Source: a bacterium (GTDB lineage: Bacteria; Planctomycetota; UBA1135; UBA2386). From it: DNA of 64,000 bases. The stretch covers positions 372,001-436,000 of the forward strand of contig JAUILN010000005.1 of the NCBI GenBank assembly GCA_030432695.1, in the 5' to 3' direction. The stretch's first letter is position 1; each line of letters opens with the position of its first letter. Shown piece after piece: positions 9,160 through 21,476 of this stretch. Position numbers and translations under genes: made by a program. The notes beneath the pieces were generated by a model. That model searched no databases, was not told the origin of the DNA, and saw only the letters and a program-made list of their open reading frames with translations.

Positions 9160-10955
9160 TTCGTCCCCTCCGACTCCCGCTTCGCCGGGGGCTTCACCGC
9201 GATGTGCAGCTCGTCGAGCTGCTGCTCGACCACCGGGCTCGGCGCGTCGCACATCGGGTCGGTCGCCGTCGCAGTCTTCGGGAACGCGATCACATCACGG
9301 ATCGACGACGCTCCGGTCGCCAGCGTGACCAGCCGGTCGAGTCCCAGCGCGATCCCCCCGTGCGGGGGCGCGCCGTAGCGGAACGCATCCAGCAGGAAAC
9401 CGAACTTCTGCTGCTGTTCCTCTTCGCCGATCCCCAGGAACCGGAACACCCGTTCCTGCACGTCGCGGCGATGGATCCGGATGCTGCCCGAGCCCAGCTC
9501 CCAGCCGTTCATCACCAGGTCGTAGGCCCTGGAGCGGATCGAACCGGTGCTCCCGGCGAAGTCCTCCAGCTCCCAGTCGACCGGCGCCGTGAACGGGTGG
9601 TGCGCGCTGAACCACTGACCGGACGCCGGGTCCTGCTCGAACAGCGGGAAGTTGAGGACCCACGCGAACCGGAACTCGCCCGGCGTGCGGAGTCCGAGAC
9701 GATCGCCGAGGGCCAGGCGCAGCTCCGCGAGAGCGCGGTGGACGATGCGCAGCTCGTCGGCAACGAACAGCAGCAGGTCACCCGGGCCGGCTCCCATCGC
9801 GGTCTTCAGCGCCTCGCCTGCATCGCCCGCGAAGAACTTCGAGATGCTGCCGGCCAGCGCACCGTCGTCGCCGACCTTGGCCCAGGCGAGACCCTTGGCT
9901 CCGTACTCGGCGACCACGGCGCCGAGGTCCTTCTCGACATCCTTGCGCGAGAACTTTTCGGCGGCGCCTGGGACGCACAGTCCCTTCACCGCACCGCCGC
10001 GCGCGATCGCACCGCTGAACACGCCGAACTCCGAGTCCTTGACGACATCACTGACGTCGCAGAGCTCCAGCTCGAACCGCAGGTCCGGCTTGTCGTTGCC
10101 GTAGCGGTTCACCGCGTCCATGTAGTCCATCCGCGGGAACGGCCGCTGCAGCTCGACGCCGAAGGCCTCGCGGAACGCGTGCACCATCGTTTCCTCGACC
10201 ACGTCGAGCACGTCGTCCTCCTCGACGAACGACATCTCGAGGTCGATCTGGGTGAACTCGGGCTGCCGGTCGGCGCGCAGGTCCTCGTCGCGAAAGCAGC
10301 GCGCGATCTGGAAGTAGCGGTCGAGGCCCGCGACCATCGACAGCTGCTTGAAGATCTGCGGGCTCTGCGGAAGCGCGTAGAACTCGCCCGGGTGCACGCG
10401 GCTCGGCACCAGGTAATCGCGCGCGCCCTCCGGCGTGCTCTTGGTGAGGATCGGCGTCTCGAGGTCGACGAAACCGAGCTGCGCCAGCTTGTTGCGCACC
10501 GCGGTCACGAACCGCGCCCGCTTCACCAGCGCGTCCTGCAACGGCCGGCGTCGCAGGTCGAGGTAGCGATAGCGCATCCGCAGCTCCTCGTTCGACTCCG
10601 GCACGTCGAGGATCTCGAACGGCGGTGGGTCGGCCTCGGCGAGCACGTCGAGCGCGGTCGCGATCAGCTCGATCTCGCCGGTCGCGCGCTCGGCGTTGGC
10701 CTGCTCGCGACGATTCACCTCGCCGCGGACCGACAACACGTCCTCCGCGCCAAGACGCCGCGCCCGCTCGAACAGCTCGGCGTCGCGCTCCTGCTCGAAG
10801 ACGACCTGGGTCACGCCGTAGCGGTCGCGCAGGTCGACGAACAGGACCGCACCGTGGTGACGGTGGTTCTCGATCCAGCCATTGAGAACGGATTCCTGGC
10901 CGACGTGGTCGGCGCGAAGGTCACCGCAGGTGTGGGTTCTCTGCCAGCGTGCCAT
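9156..10955 (-). CDS. aspS: Aspartyl-tRNA synthetase
   Basis: A 599-residue class II synthetase, the normal length for the bacterial type. The start is set at MARWQRTHTCG, where homology to the OB-fold anticodon-binding domain begins (GWIENHRHHGAVLFVDLRDRYG). Motif 2 is visible as FRDEDLRADRQPEFTQID and motif 3 as GIALGLDRLVTLATG, the ATP-binding arginine region. The region between roughly residues 285 and 410 corresponds to the GAD insertion typical of bacterial AspRS. It charges tRNA-Asp. Whether it is discriminating, or also charges tRNA-Asn for a GatCAB route, cannot be decided here. Its stop overlaps the downstream lipoprotein start. Confidence 0.96.
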   Translation of the reverse strand: MARWQRTHTCGDLRADHVGQESVLNGWIENHRHHGAVLFVDLRDRYGVTQVVFEQERDAELFERARRLGAEDVLSVRGEVNRREQANAERATGEIELIATALDVLAEADPPPFEILDVPESNEELRMRYRYLDLRRRPLQDALVKRARFVTAVRNKLAQLGFVDLETPILTKSTPEGARDYLVPSRVHPGEFYALPQSPQIFKQLSMVAGLDRYFQIARCFRDEDLRADRQPEFTQIDLEMSFVEEDDVLDVVEETMVHAFREAFGVELQRPFPRMDYMDAVNRYGNDKPDLRFELELCDVSDVVKDSEFGVFSGAIARGGAVKGLCVPGAAEKFSRKDVEKDLGAVVAEYGAKGLAWAKVGDDGALAGSISKFFAGDAGEALKTAMGAGPGDLLLFVADELRIVHRALAELRLALGDRLGLRTPGEFRFAWVLNFPLFEQDPASGQWFSAHHPFTAPVDWELEDFAGSTGSIRSRAYDLVMNGWELGSGSIRIHRRDVQERVFRFLGIGEEEQQQKFGFLLDAFRYGAPPHGGIALGLDRLVTLATGASSIRDVIAFPKTATATDPMCDAPSPVVEQQLDELHIAVKPPAKRESEGTN

Positions 10956-11063
10956 GCTTCGAAGGGGGCTCGGAGGTCCCGAGTGGGCGAAAGGTTGTAT
11001 CCGCCGCCGCGGACCCGGGTCCACGGTTGCGGAGCAAACCGGCCCGCCGACCCCGAGAACCCC

Positions 11064-13664
11064 TCACTCGAAGCGCACCGAGCGGGCCGGATCCTGCGCC
11101 GCCGCCCGCGCTCCCGGTACCCAGGAAGCCGCCACCCCGACCGCCAGCGCCAGGATCGGCACCGCCACGAGGGCCGGTACCGGCACCTGATAGGCAGCAT
11201 CGAGACCGGCCGCCTCGTTCATTCCACGGACCACCAGCTGGCCGAGCGGAACCGCGAGCGCCAGCGCCACCATCGCCGACAGCAGACCGACGACCGCGCC
11301 CTCCACCGCGAACGCAGCGCGCAGCTGGTTCCGACTGGTGCCGAGTGCCCGCAGGACGCCGATCTCCCGGCCCCGCTCGAGCGCTGCGATGGTCATCGAA
11401 TTCAGCACGCCCATCGCGGCGAGGCCGAGGATCAGCGCCAGCAGGAACTGGAACAGCCGGAAGTCGGTGGTGACGTCGCGGAGCAGGTAGTCGACGAAGG
11501 CCCTCCCGGACTTCCGGTAGCGCACTCCGGGATGAAGGGCGTCGACCGCGTCGACGACATCGCCCGGCGGGGTGCCCGGCGCCAGGCGCAACGTCAGGTG
11601 GTCGATCCGCCGGTCGTCGAGGCAGAAGTCGGCGTCGGCCCAACGCGGATGCGTGACCGCCCACGCCGGGTCGTCGGGGAAGAAGCCCGCCGCGTCGGAG
11701 ACGGCGAGGACCGTGTATCCGACCTGCCCGCCATCAGTATCGAGCGGCACCGCGCTGCCCGGCTGCAGATCCATCAGGCTGGCCAATCGGCGGCTGATCA
11801 CCAGGCTCCGGTTGTTCTCGAACAACCGCAGGCGTTCCGGGTCGCCGGCGAGCGGCGCTCCCGGGCGGGTCATGCTCGCGGAATCGAGCCCGACGATCTT
11901 GTACGGCGCCAGCACCGGACCGCGCAGTGCTTCGACGTGCTCCACGCCTTCGAGAGCCTCGAGCGCCCGCGCCTGCTCCAGGGAGATGCCGTCTCCCAAT
12001 CCGACGAACACCGTGTCCTGCATCGCCTCGCGGCCGAACCGCCTGGCGTCGCCGTGCAGCGCGGTGGTCAGACTCTCCAAGCCGATGCCTGCGACCAACA
12101 CGATGCCGAGACCGCAGACCGACGCCGCGAACCGCCCGGTCTGCCCCTGCAGGGCCTTGCGGGTCAGATGGACCGGCAGCGGAGCGAACCGCTGCACCGG
12201 AGCGAGCAGCACGTAGCCGGCGACGCGCAGGATCCAGGGCGCGAGCAGCAGCACCACCCCGAAGACGCCGAGCAGCGCGGCGAGCTGGCCGAGCACCGCG
12301 CGGGTCTCGCGTTCCGAGTCGCTGAGCAGCGTCGTGGACGCGAGGTAACCGACCGGCAGGATCACCACGAGGAGTCCGAACAGGAACACCTGCACGCCAC
12401 GCAGGACTTCCTCGGCACCGCCCAGGCCGCGCGCATGGAGAATCCGCAGGGTCGACAGGCCACGGGCCCGCCACAGCGGAAAGGCCGCGCCGGCCATCGT
12501 GAAGCCGATTCCGAGGACCGCGGTCCACACCACCGGCTCCAGCGGGATCTCGTGGATCTCCCAGTGCTGCAACCGACCGAGGCTCGAGAAGCCGGACACC
12601 TTCAGCAACCAGGCGAGGGCCAATCCCAGCACGACACCGAGAACCGCTCCGGAGACCGCCATGCCGAGCGCGTCGAGCAGGAACACCATCGACACCGACC
12701 GGCCGGAGGTGCCCAGGCAACGCAACAGGCCGATGGTGCGCAGCCGCTCGACGAGCGAGTGCGACAGGGTCTGGAACACCACGAACATGCCGAGCATCAG
12801 CGCGAGGCCACCGAGCAGCTTCACGCCATTGCGGAATGCCCGTTCGTCGCTCGACTCGCCGTGCGCCGCGTTCAGCTCGTCGCGCACCACGTAGCTGATG
12901 GCGAGTTCCTGACGCAGGCGGTCGGCATCCGCGCCGTACGCGCGGCCGACCTGAAGGACCGCCCCACCACCGGGCGAGAGCCGTCGCGCCAGCCCGAGCG
13001 TGCCGACCATCGCGAGACCCTCGTGCCGCGCACCGATCCGCACCGGCCCGAGGACACCCTTCACCACGACCTGCATCGGCTGGATCGAGGACCCATCGGA
13101 CCCGCTCCCGAACGGCACCCGCTCGCCGTCCACGCAGCGGGTCCGGGTCACCCGCGGCGGTGGCGCCAGCTGCAGCCGGTCGCCGACCCGCAGGTCGAAC
13201 TGCTCGACCCACGCGGGACCGATGAGGACGCCCTGGTCTCCGTCGCTCGGGCTGAGATCGCTGCCCTCGACCACGGCGTACTGTCCGAAGGCCTGGTCGG
13301 GCGCCGGCAGGATGCCGTAGACCTGACACAGGGCCTGTTCCGGAGGCGCCACGGTCTCGCCCGCCATCCGGTGCACCAGGACTCGCGCGATGTGCAACAC
13401 CCCCACCGCCGCGACGTCGGAACGGGCGAGGATCTCATCGCGGTGTTCCGAGGGGTCCCGGCCGCGCTCGCGCGGCGACAATTCGAAGTCGATCCGGCCG
13501 GTCTGCGCCGCGGCAGCGAGGACGCGGCTCTGGATCGTGTTGTGATCCATCACGTGGATCGCCACGACGACGGCGATGCCGAGCGCCACGCCGAGGACCG
13601 TCAGCGCGGTCCGCAGCTTGTTCTGCTGCCAGCCACGCAGCACGAGGAAGGGCACGATGCGCAT
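11064..13664 (-). CDS. ABC transporter permease, FtsX/MacB type, 866 aa
   Basis: The N-terminus (NKLRTALTVLGVALGIAVVVAI) is the conserved first transmembrane helix of FtsX-family permeases, followed by a large extracytoplasmic domain of about 230 residues. A first group of helices around residues 275-380 and further helices at about 430-490 precede a second extracytoplasmic domain. Three C-terminal helices end in the family's conserved LRALGTSRNQL...AAQDPARSVRFE region. This duplicated, ten-or-so-helix layout is that of large FtsX permeases thought to extrude lipoproteins, lipids or peptides by mechanotransmission rather than substrate import. It pairs with the ATPase gene ending 10 bp upstream. 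The substrate is unknown. Confidence 0.88.
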   Translation of the reverse strand: MRIVPFLVLRGWQQNKLRTALTVLGVALGIAVVVAIHVMDHNTIQSRVLAAAAQTGRIDFELSPRERGRDPSEHRDEILARSDVAAVGVLHIARVLVHRMAGETVAPPEQALCQVYGILPAPDQAFGQYAVVEGSDLSPSDGDQGVLIGPAWVEQFDLRVGDRLQLAPPPRVTRTRCVDGERVPFGSGSDGSSIQPMQVVVKGVLGPVRIGARHEGLAMVGTLGLARRLSPGGGAVLQVGRAYGADADRLRQELAISYVVRDELNAAHGESSDERAFRNGVKLLGGLALMLGMFVVFQTLSHSLVERLRTIGLLRCLGTSGRSVSMVFLLDALGMAVSGAVLGVVLGLALAWLLKVSGFSSLGRLQHWEIHEIPLEPVVWTAVLGIGFTMAGAAFPLWRARGLSTLRILHARGLGGAEEVLRGVQVFLFGLLVVILPVGYLASTTLLSDSERETRAVLGQLAALLGVFGVVLLLAPWILRVAGYVLLAPVQRFAPLPVHLTRKALQGQTGRFAASVCGLGIVLVAGIGLESLTTALHGDARRFGREAMQDTVFVGLGDGISLEQARALEALEGVEHVEALRGPVLAPYKIVGLDSASMTRPGAPLAGDPERLRLFENNRSLVISRRLASLMDLQPGSAVPLDTDGGQVGYTVLAVSDAAGFFPDDPAWAVTHPRWADADFCLDDRRIDHLTLRLAPGTPPGDVVDAVDALHPGVRYRKSGRAFVDYLLRDVTTDFRLFQFLLALILGLAAMGVLNSMTIAALERGREIGVLRALGTSRNQLRAAFAVEGAVVGLLSAMVALALAVPLGQLVVRGMNEAAGLDAAYQVPVPALVAVPILALAVGVAASWVPGARAAAQDPARSVRFE

Positions 13665-13674
13665 GTCGGCTCCC

Positions 13675-14415
13675 TCAGATCCCTAGTTCCTCGAGGCGCG
13701 CGTGCACGGCATGCACGCCGACGTCGCCCTCGAGCGAGTGGCCAGGGTCGAGAACCCCGTCGTGGAGGAACAACACCCGGTCTCCCGCGGCGGCATCGCG
13801 CGGGTTGTGGGTCACGAGCAGCACCGTCGCCTCGAAGCGGGAGACGACGTCGCGCAGCAACGCGACGATCTCCTCGCCGGCCTTCGACGACAGGTTGCCG
13901 GTGGGTTCATCGGCGAGGAGCAGCGGCGGCCTGGTGACCAGCGCGCGAGCGATGCTCACCCGCTGCATCTCGCCGCCCGAGAGACCGGCGGGCACGCGAT
14001 CGCGGAGCCGCGCGATGCCGAGGGTCTCGAGCAGTTCGTCGACGAGAGCCCGGTGCCGATCGGGCCGCTCGCCGCCGATCAACAGCGGCAGGACCACGTT
14101 CTCGGCGACGGTCAGGTCCGGCAAGAGGTTGAAGAACTGGAACACGAAGCCGATCGAACGGCGCCGGATCGCCGTCCTGCGGTCCTCGTCGGCCTGGGCG
14201 AGCGATTCTCCGCCGAGCAGCACGTCGCCAGCGGACGGCGAGTCCAAACCGGCCAGCAGGTGCAGCAACGTCGACTTGCCGGAGCCCGAAGGCCCCATGA
14301 TGGTCGTGAAGCTGCCCGGCTCGAGGCGGAACGACACGTCCTTCAGGATCGGCACCTGCTCGCCGTGGACGGTCTGGAAGCGGAACAGGCCTCGGGCCTC
14401 GAGGATCGGATCCAT
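13675..14415 (-). CDS. ABC transporter ATP-binding protein (LolD/MacB family)
   Basis: A 246-residue ATPase with Walker A GPSGSGKST, Q-loop FVFQFFNLLPDLT, signature LSGGEMQR, Walker B LLLADEP and H-loop LLVTHNP, all canonical. The ATG at 14415 was chosen because the usual family start (ILEARGLFRFQTVHG) follows at once; upstream in-frame sequence looks non-coding. It is the first gene of a two-gene operon with the FtsX-type permease (10-bp gap). LolD/MacB-type ATPases drive lipoprotein release, macrolide/toxin efflux or membrane remodelling; which applies is not evident. It is divergent from the DUF1992 gene, with 130 bp between. Confidence 0.93.
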   Translation of the reverse strand: MDPILEARGLFRFQTVHGEQVPILKDVSFRLEPGSFTTIMGPSGSGKSTLLHLLAGLDSPSAGDVLLGGESLAQADEDRRTAIRRRSIGFVFQFFNLLPDLTVAENVVLPLLIGGERPDRHRALVDELLETLGIARLRDRVPAGLSGGEMQRVSIARALVTRPPLLLADEPTGNLSSKAGEEIVALLRDVVSRFEATVLLVTHNPRDAAAGDRVLFLHDGVLDPGHSLEGDVGVHAVHARLEELGI

Positions 14416-14545
14416 GGGGTCAGGGGACCGTGAAGCGGTCCGAGGGTGCGAGTCTACAGACTTTGTTTTGCAGAGTCGAGAGTCGACCCCACGGGCCCCG
14501 GGAGGATCCGGCACGGACTTCCCGTCGCCGTGACGCGGTGCTTCG

Positions 14546-14929
14546 ATGACCCCGATGGACGCGATGGCGAGGATCGGTGAAGCCCGGATCCGCGAGGCCG
14601 AGGCGCGCGGCGAGTTCGACGACCTGCCGGACAAGGGCAGTCCGCTGCAGCTCGAAGACCTGTCGCGGGTCCCGGAGGAGTTGCGTGCCGGCTACATCCT
14701 GCTGAAGTCGCAGGGCTTCGCCCCCGAGGAACTACAGCTTCGCAAGGAGCGCCTGCGGCTCGTCGATCTGCTCGCCGCGTGCCGGGACGGCACGGCGAAC
14801 GAGCGGCTGCGAGCCGACCTGCGGCGCGTGCAGCTGCGGCTGGAACTCCTGGGCGGCCGCCGAGCGGATGCACCGGCGTTGGCGGAGTATCGCGACCAGC
14901 TCGCGGAACGCCTGGGCAACGGGTCGTGA
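14546..14929 (+). CDS. DUF1992 domain protein, 127 aa
   Basis: The first ~70 residues match the DUF1992 / DnaJC28-like conserved domain: an IGEARIREAEARGEFDDLP segment, then GSPLQLED, then a VPEELRAGYILLKSQGF stretch and the charged helix EELQLRKERL. The remainder is an Arg/Leu-rich helical tail. The family is found across bacteria and in eukaryotic DNAJC28; the function is not established. A second ATG lies three codons in. It is monocistronic, between the divergent ABC operon and the convergent ATP synthase operon. A small hairpin (GACCCG-GTT-CGGGTC, 14964-14978) lies at the convergent junction but has no T-run. Confidence 0.82.
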   Translation: MTPMDAMARIGEARIREAEARGEFDDLPDKGSPLQLEDLSRVPEELRAGYILLKSQGFAPEELQLRKERLRLVDLLAACRDGTANERLRADLRRVQLRLELLGGRRADAPALAEYRDQLAERLGNGS

Positions 14930-14978
14930 CCCGCACCGAGTCCGTCACCGGATCGGTCCCACCGACCCGGTTCGGGTC

Positions 14979-15407
14979 TCAGCGGTCGATCGAGCTGCCC
15001 GTGCGCTGACCGACGACCTGCCGGACCAGCGCGCGGCGCAGCTGGTCCTCGGCCTTGACGACGTCCTCGGCCGCCAGTGCGGCGCGGTTCGCGAGCAGAT
15101 CCCGCGCGGCCTTCTCGGCGGCGCGAGCCTCCGCGACGTCGATCTCGTGGGCGTAGGCGCCTTCCTCGGCGGCGATCGTCACCACGTTGTCGCGGACTTC
15201 GACGAAGCCGTCGGTCACCAGGAGTTCGTGGCGCTGGCCCTGGACGTCCACGTACTGCAGCGGTCCGGGCATGGTCGCGGTCATCAGCGGCGCGTGGTTG
15301 GCGAGCACGCCGAAGCTGCCGTCGATGCCCTGGATACGCACCGACTGGGCCTCGGTCTCGAGGACCACCCGGTCGGGAGAGACGATGCGCAGACGAAGGG
15401 TGTTCAT
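14979..15407 (-). CDS. atpC: F-type ATP synthase epsilon subunit
   Basis: 142 residues. The N-terminal beta-sandwich is recognisable (LRLRIVSPDRVVLETEAQSVRIQGIDGSFGVLANHAPLMTA, then EELLV-like strands), followed by the two-helix C-terminal domain rich in Arg and Ala (AEARAAEKAARDLL). Epsilon joins gamma to the c-ring and can inhibit ATP hydrolysis by extending its C-terminal helices. It is the last gene of the atp operon, 55 bp behind atpD, and converges on the DUF1992 gene. Confidence 0.95.
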   Translation of the reverse strand: MNTLRLRIVSPDRVVLETEAQSVRIQGIDGSFGVLANHAPLMTATMPGPLQYVDVQGQRHELLVTDGFVEVRDNVVTIAAEEGAYAHEIDVAEARAAEKAARDLLANRAALAAEDVVKAEDQLRRALVRQVVGQRTGSSIDR

Positions 15408-15462
15408 GCCTAGGCTCGGAGTCGGTTACGGGTCGCGGGCGAGGTGGTCCGGCGGTTGCCGA

Positions 15463-17998
<2,536 letters not shown>

Positions 17999-18108
17999 CG
18001 GGGATGCGTGGACTCAGTGGGGCCGGTCCGGCAAGGACCCGGCGCGGAGGCTCTCGGACAGGTTCGGGCAAGACGACGATCCCGGGAGACCGCCGTCGGC
18101 GACCAGGA

Positions 18109-19650
18109 TCACGCCAGGAACTCGGCGCGGAACTTGTTCGCGACGTCGTCGAAGCTCTTGGCGAGGTCGTCGCTCCACTTCTTCTCGACGCGGATCTTGT
18201 CGAGCAGCTCGCCGTGGTTGGCCTTGAGGTGCTCGCGGAAGGACTTCTCGAAGTCGCCGACGCGGTCCACGGGGACCTCGTCGAGGGCACCCGACGTGCC
18301 GGCGTAGATCACCGCGACCTGCTCCTCGACCGGCACCGGCTCGTACTGCGGCTGCTTGAGCAGCTCCTCGAGGCGCTGACCGCGGGTGATGGCCTGCTGG
18401 GTCGCCTTGTCGAGGTCGGAGCCGAACTGCGCGAACGCCGCCAGCTCGCGGTACTGCGCCAGACCGATGCGGAGACCACCGGCGACCTTCTTCATCGCCG
18501 GGATCTGCGCCGAACCACCTACGCGCGACACCGAGATGCCGGCGTTCACCGCCGGACGCTGGCCGGCATTGAACAGGTTCGCCTCGAGGAAGATCTGACC
18601 GTCGGTGATCGAGATCACGTTGGTCGGGATGTAGGCCGACACGTCGGCTTCCTGCGTCTCGACGATCGGCAGCGCGGTCAGCGAACCGGCGCCCTTCGCG
18701 TCGGACAGCTTGGCCGCACGTTCGAGCAGGCGGGAGTGCAGGTTGAACACGTCGCCCGGGAAGGCCTCACGACCCGGCGGACGACGCAGCAGCAGCATCA
18801 CCTGGCGGTAGGCCAACGCCTGCTTGTAGAGGTCGTCGTAGAAGATCACGACGTGGCGGCCCTCGTCGCGGAACCGCTCGCCCATCGCGCAGCCGGCGTA
18901 GGGTGCGAGGTACTGCATCGCCGCCGGAGCCGAGGCCGGCGCGGAGACGATGATCGAGTACTGCAGCGCGCCCTCTTCCTCGAGCTTCTTGACCAGCGCC
19001 TTCACGGTCGACTGCTTCTGGCCGACCGCGACGTAGATGCAGATCACCTGCTCGGGGTTGTTCGGATCGCCGCCGCCGGTGGTCTTCTGGTTGAGGATCG
19101 TGTCGACGCAGATCGCGGTCTTGCCGGTCGCACGGTCGCCGATGATGAGCTCACGCTGGCCACGACCGATCGGGATCATCGCGTCGATCGACTTCAGACC
19201 GGTCTGCAGCGGCTCCTTCACCGGCTGGCGCTCCGGCACCGTCGGCGCCGCGCCCTCCAGCGGGTAGAGGTCGGCGTCGGTGCTCGGGATCGCACCCTTG
19301 CCGTCCACCGGCTCGCCGAGCGTGTTCACCACGCGGCCGAGCAGCTGGTTGCCGGTCGGCACCGAGATGACGCGGCCGGTCGTCTTGACCTGGTCGCCTT
19401 CCTTGACCGAGGTCTCCTGGCCCAGGAGCACGGCGCCCACGTTGTCCTCTTCGAGGTTCAGAGCCACGCCCATCGCGCCGCTGTCGAACTCGACGAGCTC
19501 GTTCATCATGCAGCCGTCGAGCCCGTGGATGCGGGCCACGCCGTCACCGACGGAGAGGACGGTGCCCACGTTCGACTTCGTGAGCGCGCCCTCGAAGCCC
19601 TCGATCTCCTGCTTGAGGACGGAAGTGACCTCGGACGGTTTCAGGTCCAT
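18109..19650 (-). CDS. atpA: F-type ATP synthase alpha subunit
   Basis: 513 residues from the ATG at 19650 ([20 protein letters not shown]). The in-frame sequence upstream has no alpha-subunit similarity, so the long upstream extension of this open frame was rejected. The non-catalytic nucleotide site P-loop GDRATGKT is at 171-178 and the conserved VSRVGGSAQ segment is present. Alpha alternates with beta in the F1 head. The 341-bp gap before it, within the operon, is unusual and carries a short tandem repeat. Confidence 0.97.
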   Translation of the reverse strand: MDLKPSEVTSVLKQEIEGFEGALTKSNVGTVLSVGDGVARIHGLDGCMMNELVEFDSGAMGVALNLEEDNVGAVLLGQETSVKEGDQVKTTGRVISVPTGNQLLGRVVNTLGEPVDGKGAIPSTDADLYPLEGAAPTVPERQPVKEPLQTGLKSIDAMIPIGRGQRELIIGDRATGKTAICVDTILNQKTTGGGDPNNPEQVICIYVAVGQKQSTVKALVKKLEEEGALQYSIIVSAPASAPAAMQYLAPYAGCAMGERFRDEGRHVVIFYDDLYKQALAYRQVMLLLRRPPGREAFPGDVFNLHSRLLERAAKLSDAKGAGSLTALPIVETQEADVSAYIPTNVISITDGQIFLEANLFNAGQRPAVNAGISVSRVGGSAQIPAMKKVAGGLRIGLAQYRELAAFAQFGSDLDKATQQAITRGQRLEELLKQPQYEPVPVEEQVAVIYAGTSGALDEVPVDRVGDFEKSFREHLKANHGELLDKIRVEKKWSDDLAKSFDDVANKFRAEFLA

Positions 19651-19991
19651 GTCTGTATCGCGAGTTCCAGAAACTGTGGATGGGCCTGGGTCCGCCGCAG
19701 GTCGTCGCGACGGCGCGGGGAAGGCCTGGTGAATCGTGGTTGGCCCTGCCGCCGTGCGCCCGGGATGATCCAGGGCACGGGTGAGCGGCGAGGAGCCGGA
19801 ATGTGGGGTGGTATTGCGCCTCGAGAAGGCACGGCCGTGGCGCCCGCAAGGAAGATCCCGCGCGCACCTGACGCTGAGTTGGGCCCGATCCACCCGAGAG
19901 AGGTGGCCGGGTGTTCGAGACCCATATTGGAGCCCCGTGCTGGAGACCGGTGTTGGAGACCGATCGAGGGAACCGGGCCCGATCCGACCAA
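19651..19991. other. Long intra-operon gap between atpH and atpA
   Basis: 341 bp without a convincing gene; neighbouring atp genes overlap or are spaced by 55-161 bp. An open frame crosses it on the minus strand, but it is Arg/Pro-rich and lacks any family features. The only recognisable structure is a 13-bp degenerate tandem repeat at 19910-19961. An internal promoter or processing site ahead of atpA is possible but not shown. Confidence 0.6.
19910..19961. repeat. 13-bp tandem repeat, four degenerate copies
   Basis: Plus-strand units are GGTGTTCGAGACC, CATATTGGAGCCC, CGTGCTGGAGACC and GGTGTTGGAGACC, contiguous with no spacers. It lies in the atpH-atpA gap and belongs to the group of short boundary repeats seen at several other places in this window. 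Confidence 0.75.
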
Positions 19992-20528
19992 TCAGCCGAG
20001 CTTGGACGCCAGCATCCGTTCCCGGAGCTGACGCAGCCGACCGACCGCCGAACCGTCGTAGAGGGTGTTGCCGACCGACATCCGCACGCCCCCGAGCAAC
20101 TCGGGGTTCTCGCGGACAGTCAGCGCGACCTTGCGACCGGACAGATTGCCGGCCAACGCTTCGAGAGCTTCGAGCTGTCCTTCGCCGAGGGGGCGGGCCG
20201 TCTCGACGACGCCGACCGCCTCGTTCCGGGCCTCGCGACGCAGCGCGGCGAAGGCCGGACCGATCTCGGGCAGGAGCGCCAGCCGACGCCGCCGCGAGAG
20301 CGTCGCCAGCAGATTGCGAACCAGCTCGTGACGTCCGTCGCCCAGCTTGTCGACCAGCCGCGCACGCAGCGCCGCCGACAGCTCGGGGCCGCGGACGGTC
20401 CGCTCGACGAGTTCGTCGGAGACCGCAGCGTGGACCTGCTCGACGTCCTGAGCCACGGTGTCGGTGACACCCTTCGACTCCGCGACCTCGAACAGGGCCC
20501 GTGCATAGCGACGCGCGAGCAGACTCAT
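19992..20528 (-). CDS. atpH: F-type ATP synthase delta subunit
   Basis: 178 residues. The family start [20 protein letters not shown] and the C-terminal region with the [28 protein letters not shown] signature are both present. Delta (OSCP equivalent) ties the top of F1 to the peripheral b stalk. Its ATG overlaps the atpF stop by four bases (ATGA), indicating translational coupling. Confidence 0.95.
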   Translation of the reverse strand: MSLLARRYARALFEVAESKGVTDTVAQDVEQVHAAVSDELVERTVRGPELSAALRARLVDKLGDGRHELVRNLLATLSRRRRLALLPEIGPAFAALRREARNEAVGVVETARPLGEGQLEALEALAGNLSGRKVALTVRENPELLGGVRMSVGNTLYDGSAVGRLRQLRERMLASKLG

Positions 20529-21082
20529 GCCGAAGCGCCCCCAGCCTTCTGGACGAACTGATCGACGAACTGGCGGTGCGCCTCGTCGTCGACGTCGCGC
20601 TGCAGGATCTGGCCGGCGGAAGCGATCGACAGGTCGACCACCTCACGGCGGATGTCCTCGAGCGCACGCCGACGCATCGCGTCGATGTCGGCGGTCGCCT
20701 GCTTGATCTGGCGGTCCGCCTCGGCCTTGGCCTTGGCCAGCTCCTCGGCGGCCTGCTTCTCGGCGCGCGCGGTCGCCTCGGCGACCATCTCGCGCGCCTC
20801 GCGGCGGGCCTTCTCGAGCTCGGACTTCGTGACCGCGACCTGCTCCTCGGCCTCCCGACGAGCCTTCTCGGCCGCGGCGATCGCGTCGTCGACCTTGCGG
20901 TCGCGCTCGTCGAGCGCCTTGGTGATCGGACCGAAGACGAACTTCCACATCGGCACCAGGGCCAACGCGAAGATCACCACGGTCCAGAACGCCGCACCGG
21001 GAGTGAACTCGAGCGGGTTGAACCCGCCCTCACCCTCGGCCAGCGCCAGCGACACCGTCGTGGAGGAGAACAAGGAGATCAT
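20525..21082 (-). CDS. atpF: F-type ATP synthase b subunit
   Basis: 185 residues: one N-terminal membrane helix ([21 protein letters not shown]) followed by a long, highly charged Ala/Glu/Lys/Arg coiled coil (about residues 55-160), the peripheral stalk. A single b gene is present and no b' copy is seen. It overlaps atpE by four bases at its start and atpH by four bases at its end. Confidence 0.95.
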   Translation of the reverse strand: MISLFSSTTVSLALAEGEGGFNPLEFTPGAAFWTVVIFALALVPMWKFVFGPITKALDERDRKVDDAIAAAEKARREAEEQVAVTKSELEKARREAREMVAEATARAEKQAAEELAKAKAEADRQIKQATADIDAMRRRALEDIRREVVDLSIASAGQILQRDVDDEAHRQFVDQFVQKAGGASA

Positions 21083-21315
21083 CCGTTCAGGGCGAGCAGC
21101 AGACCGACGACGACGCCGAAGAACGCGACGCCTTCGACGAGGGCCGAGAGGAGCAGCGCGTTGCCGCGGATGGTGCCGGCCGCTTCCGGCTGGCGGGCGA
21201 TGCCTTCACCAGCGGCGGCACCGATCTGGCCGATGCCGATGCCGGCGCCGATGACGGCGCCACCAGCAGCGATTCCGGCACCGATGCCGGCGGAAGCGAG
21301 GACGATCGAAAGCAT
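21079..21315 (-). CDS. atpE: F-type ATP synthase c subunit
   Basis: A 78-residue hairpin of two hydrophobic helices joined by the polar loop ARQPEA. The ion-carrying carboxylate is Glu61 in helix 2 (SALVEGVAFF), the position of Asp61 in E. coli. The residue after Glu61 is Gly rather than Ser/Thr, and the helix-1 position that is Gln in sodium-binding rings appears to be Ile, so a proton-driven ring is favoured. The start at 21315 is the only sensible Met. Confidence 0.95.
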   Translation of the reverse strand: MLSIVLASAGIGAGIAAGGAVIGAGIGIGQIGAAAGEGIARQPEAAGTIRGNALLLSALVEGVAFFGVVVGLLLALNG

Positions 21316-21476
21316 CAGAGGTTCTCCGTGTGCGGTTGGAGGTTCGGGAAGGTTCTTGGGGTGCCCCACCACGATCTGGCGGGGCTGTGGAAGCTTGGAG
21401 CCGGGGACGGCACGAACCCTGATCCCGCCGGCAGTCGGAGCTGCCCGGGCGAGAACGGCGACCGCGCCGCTCGCGA

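Noticed and set aside
9078-13937. A 1619-codon open frame on the plus strand
   Set aside because: It is antisense to aspS and the ABC permease, is Arg/Glu/His-rich without any domain, and is explained by absence of A/T in the third-base frames of a ~70% GC genome.
19641-19991. A 116-codon minus-strand frame filling the atpH-atpA gap
   Set aside because: Overlaps the atpA start, has no hydrophobic or family pattern, and part of it is the 13-bp repeat.
21079-21315. Possible sodium-driven ATP synthase
   Set aside because: Glu61 is followed by Gly rather than Ser/Thr, and the helix-1 Gln of sodium c-rings is not at the aligned position; proton type is favoured.
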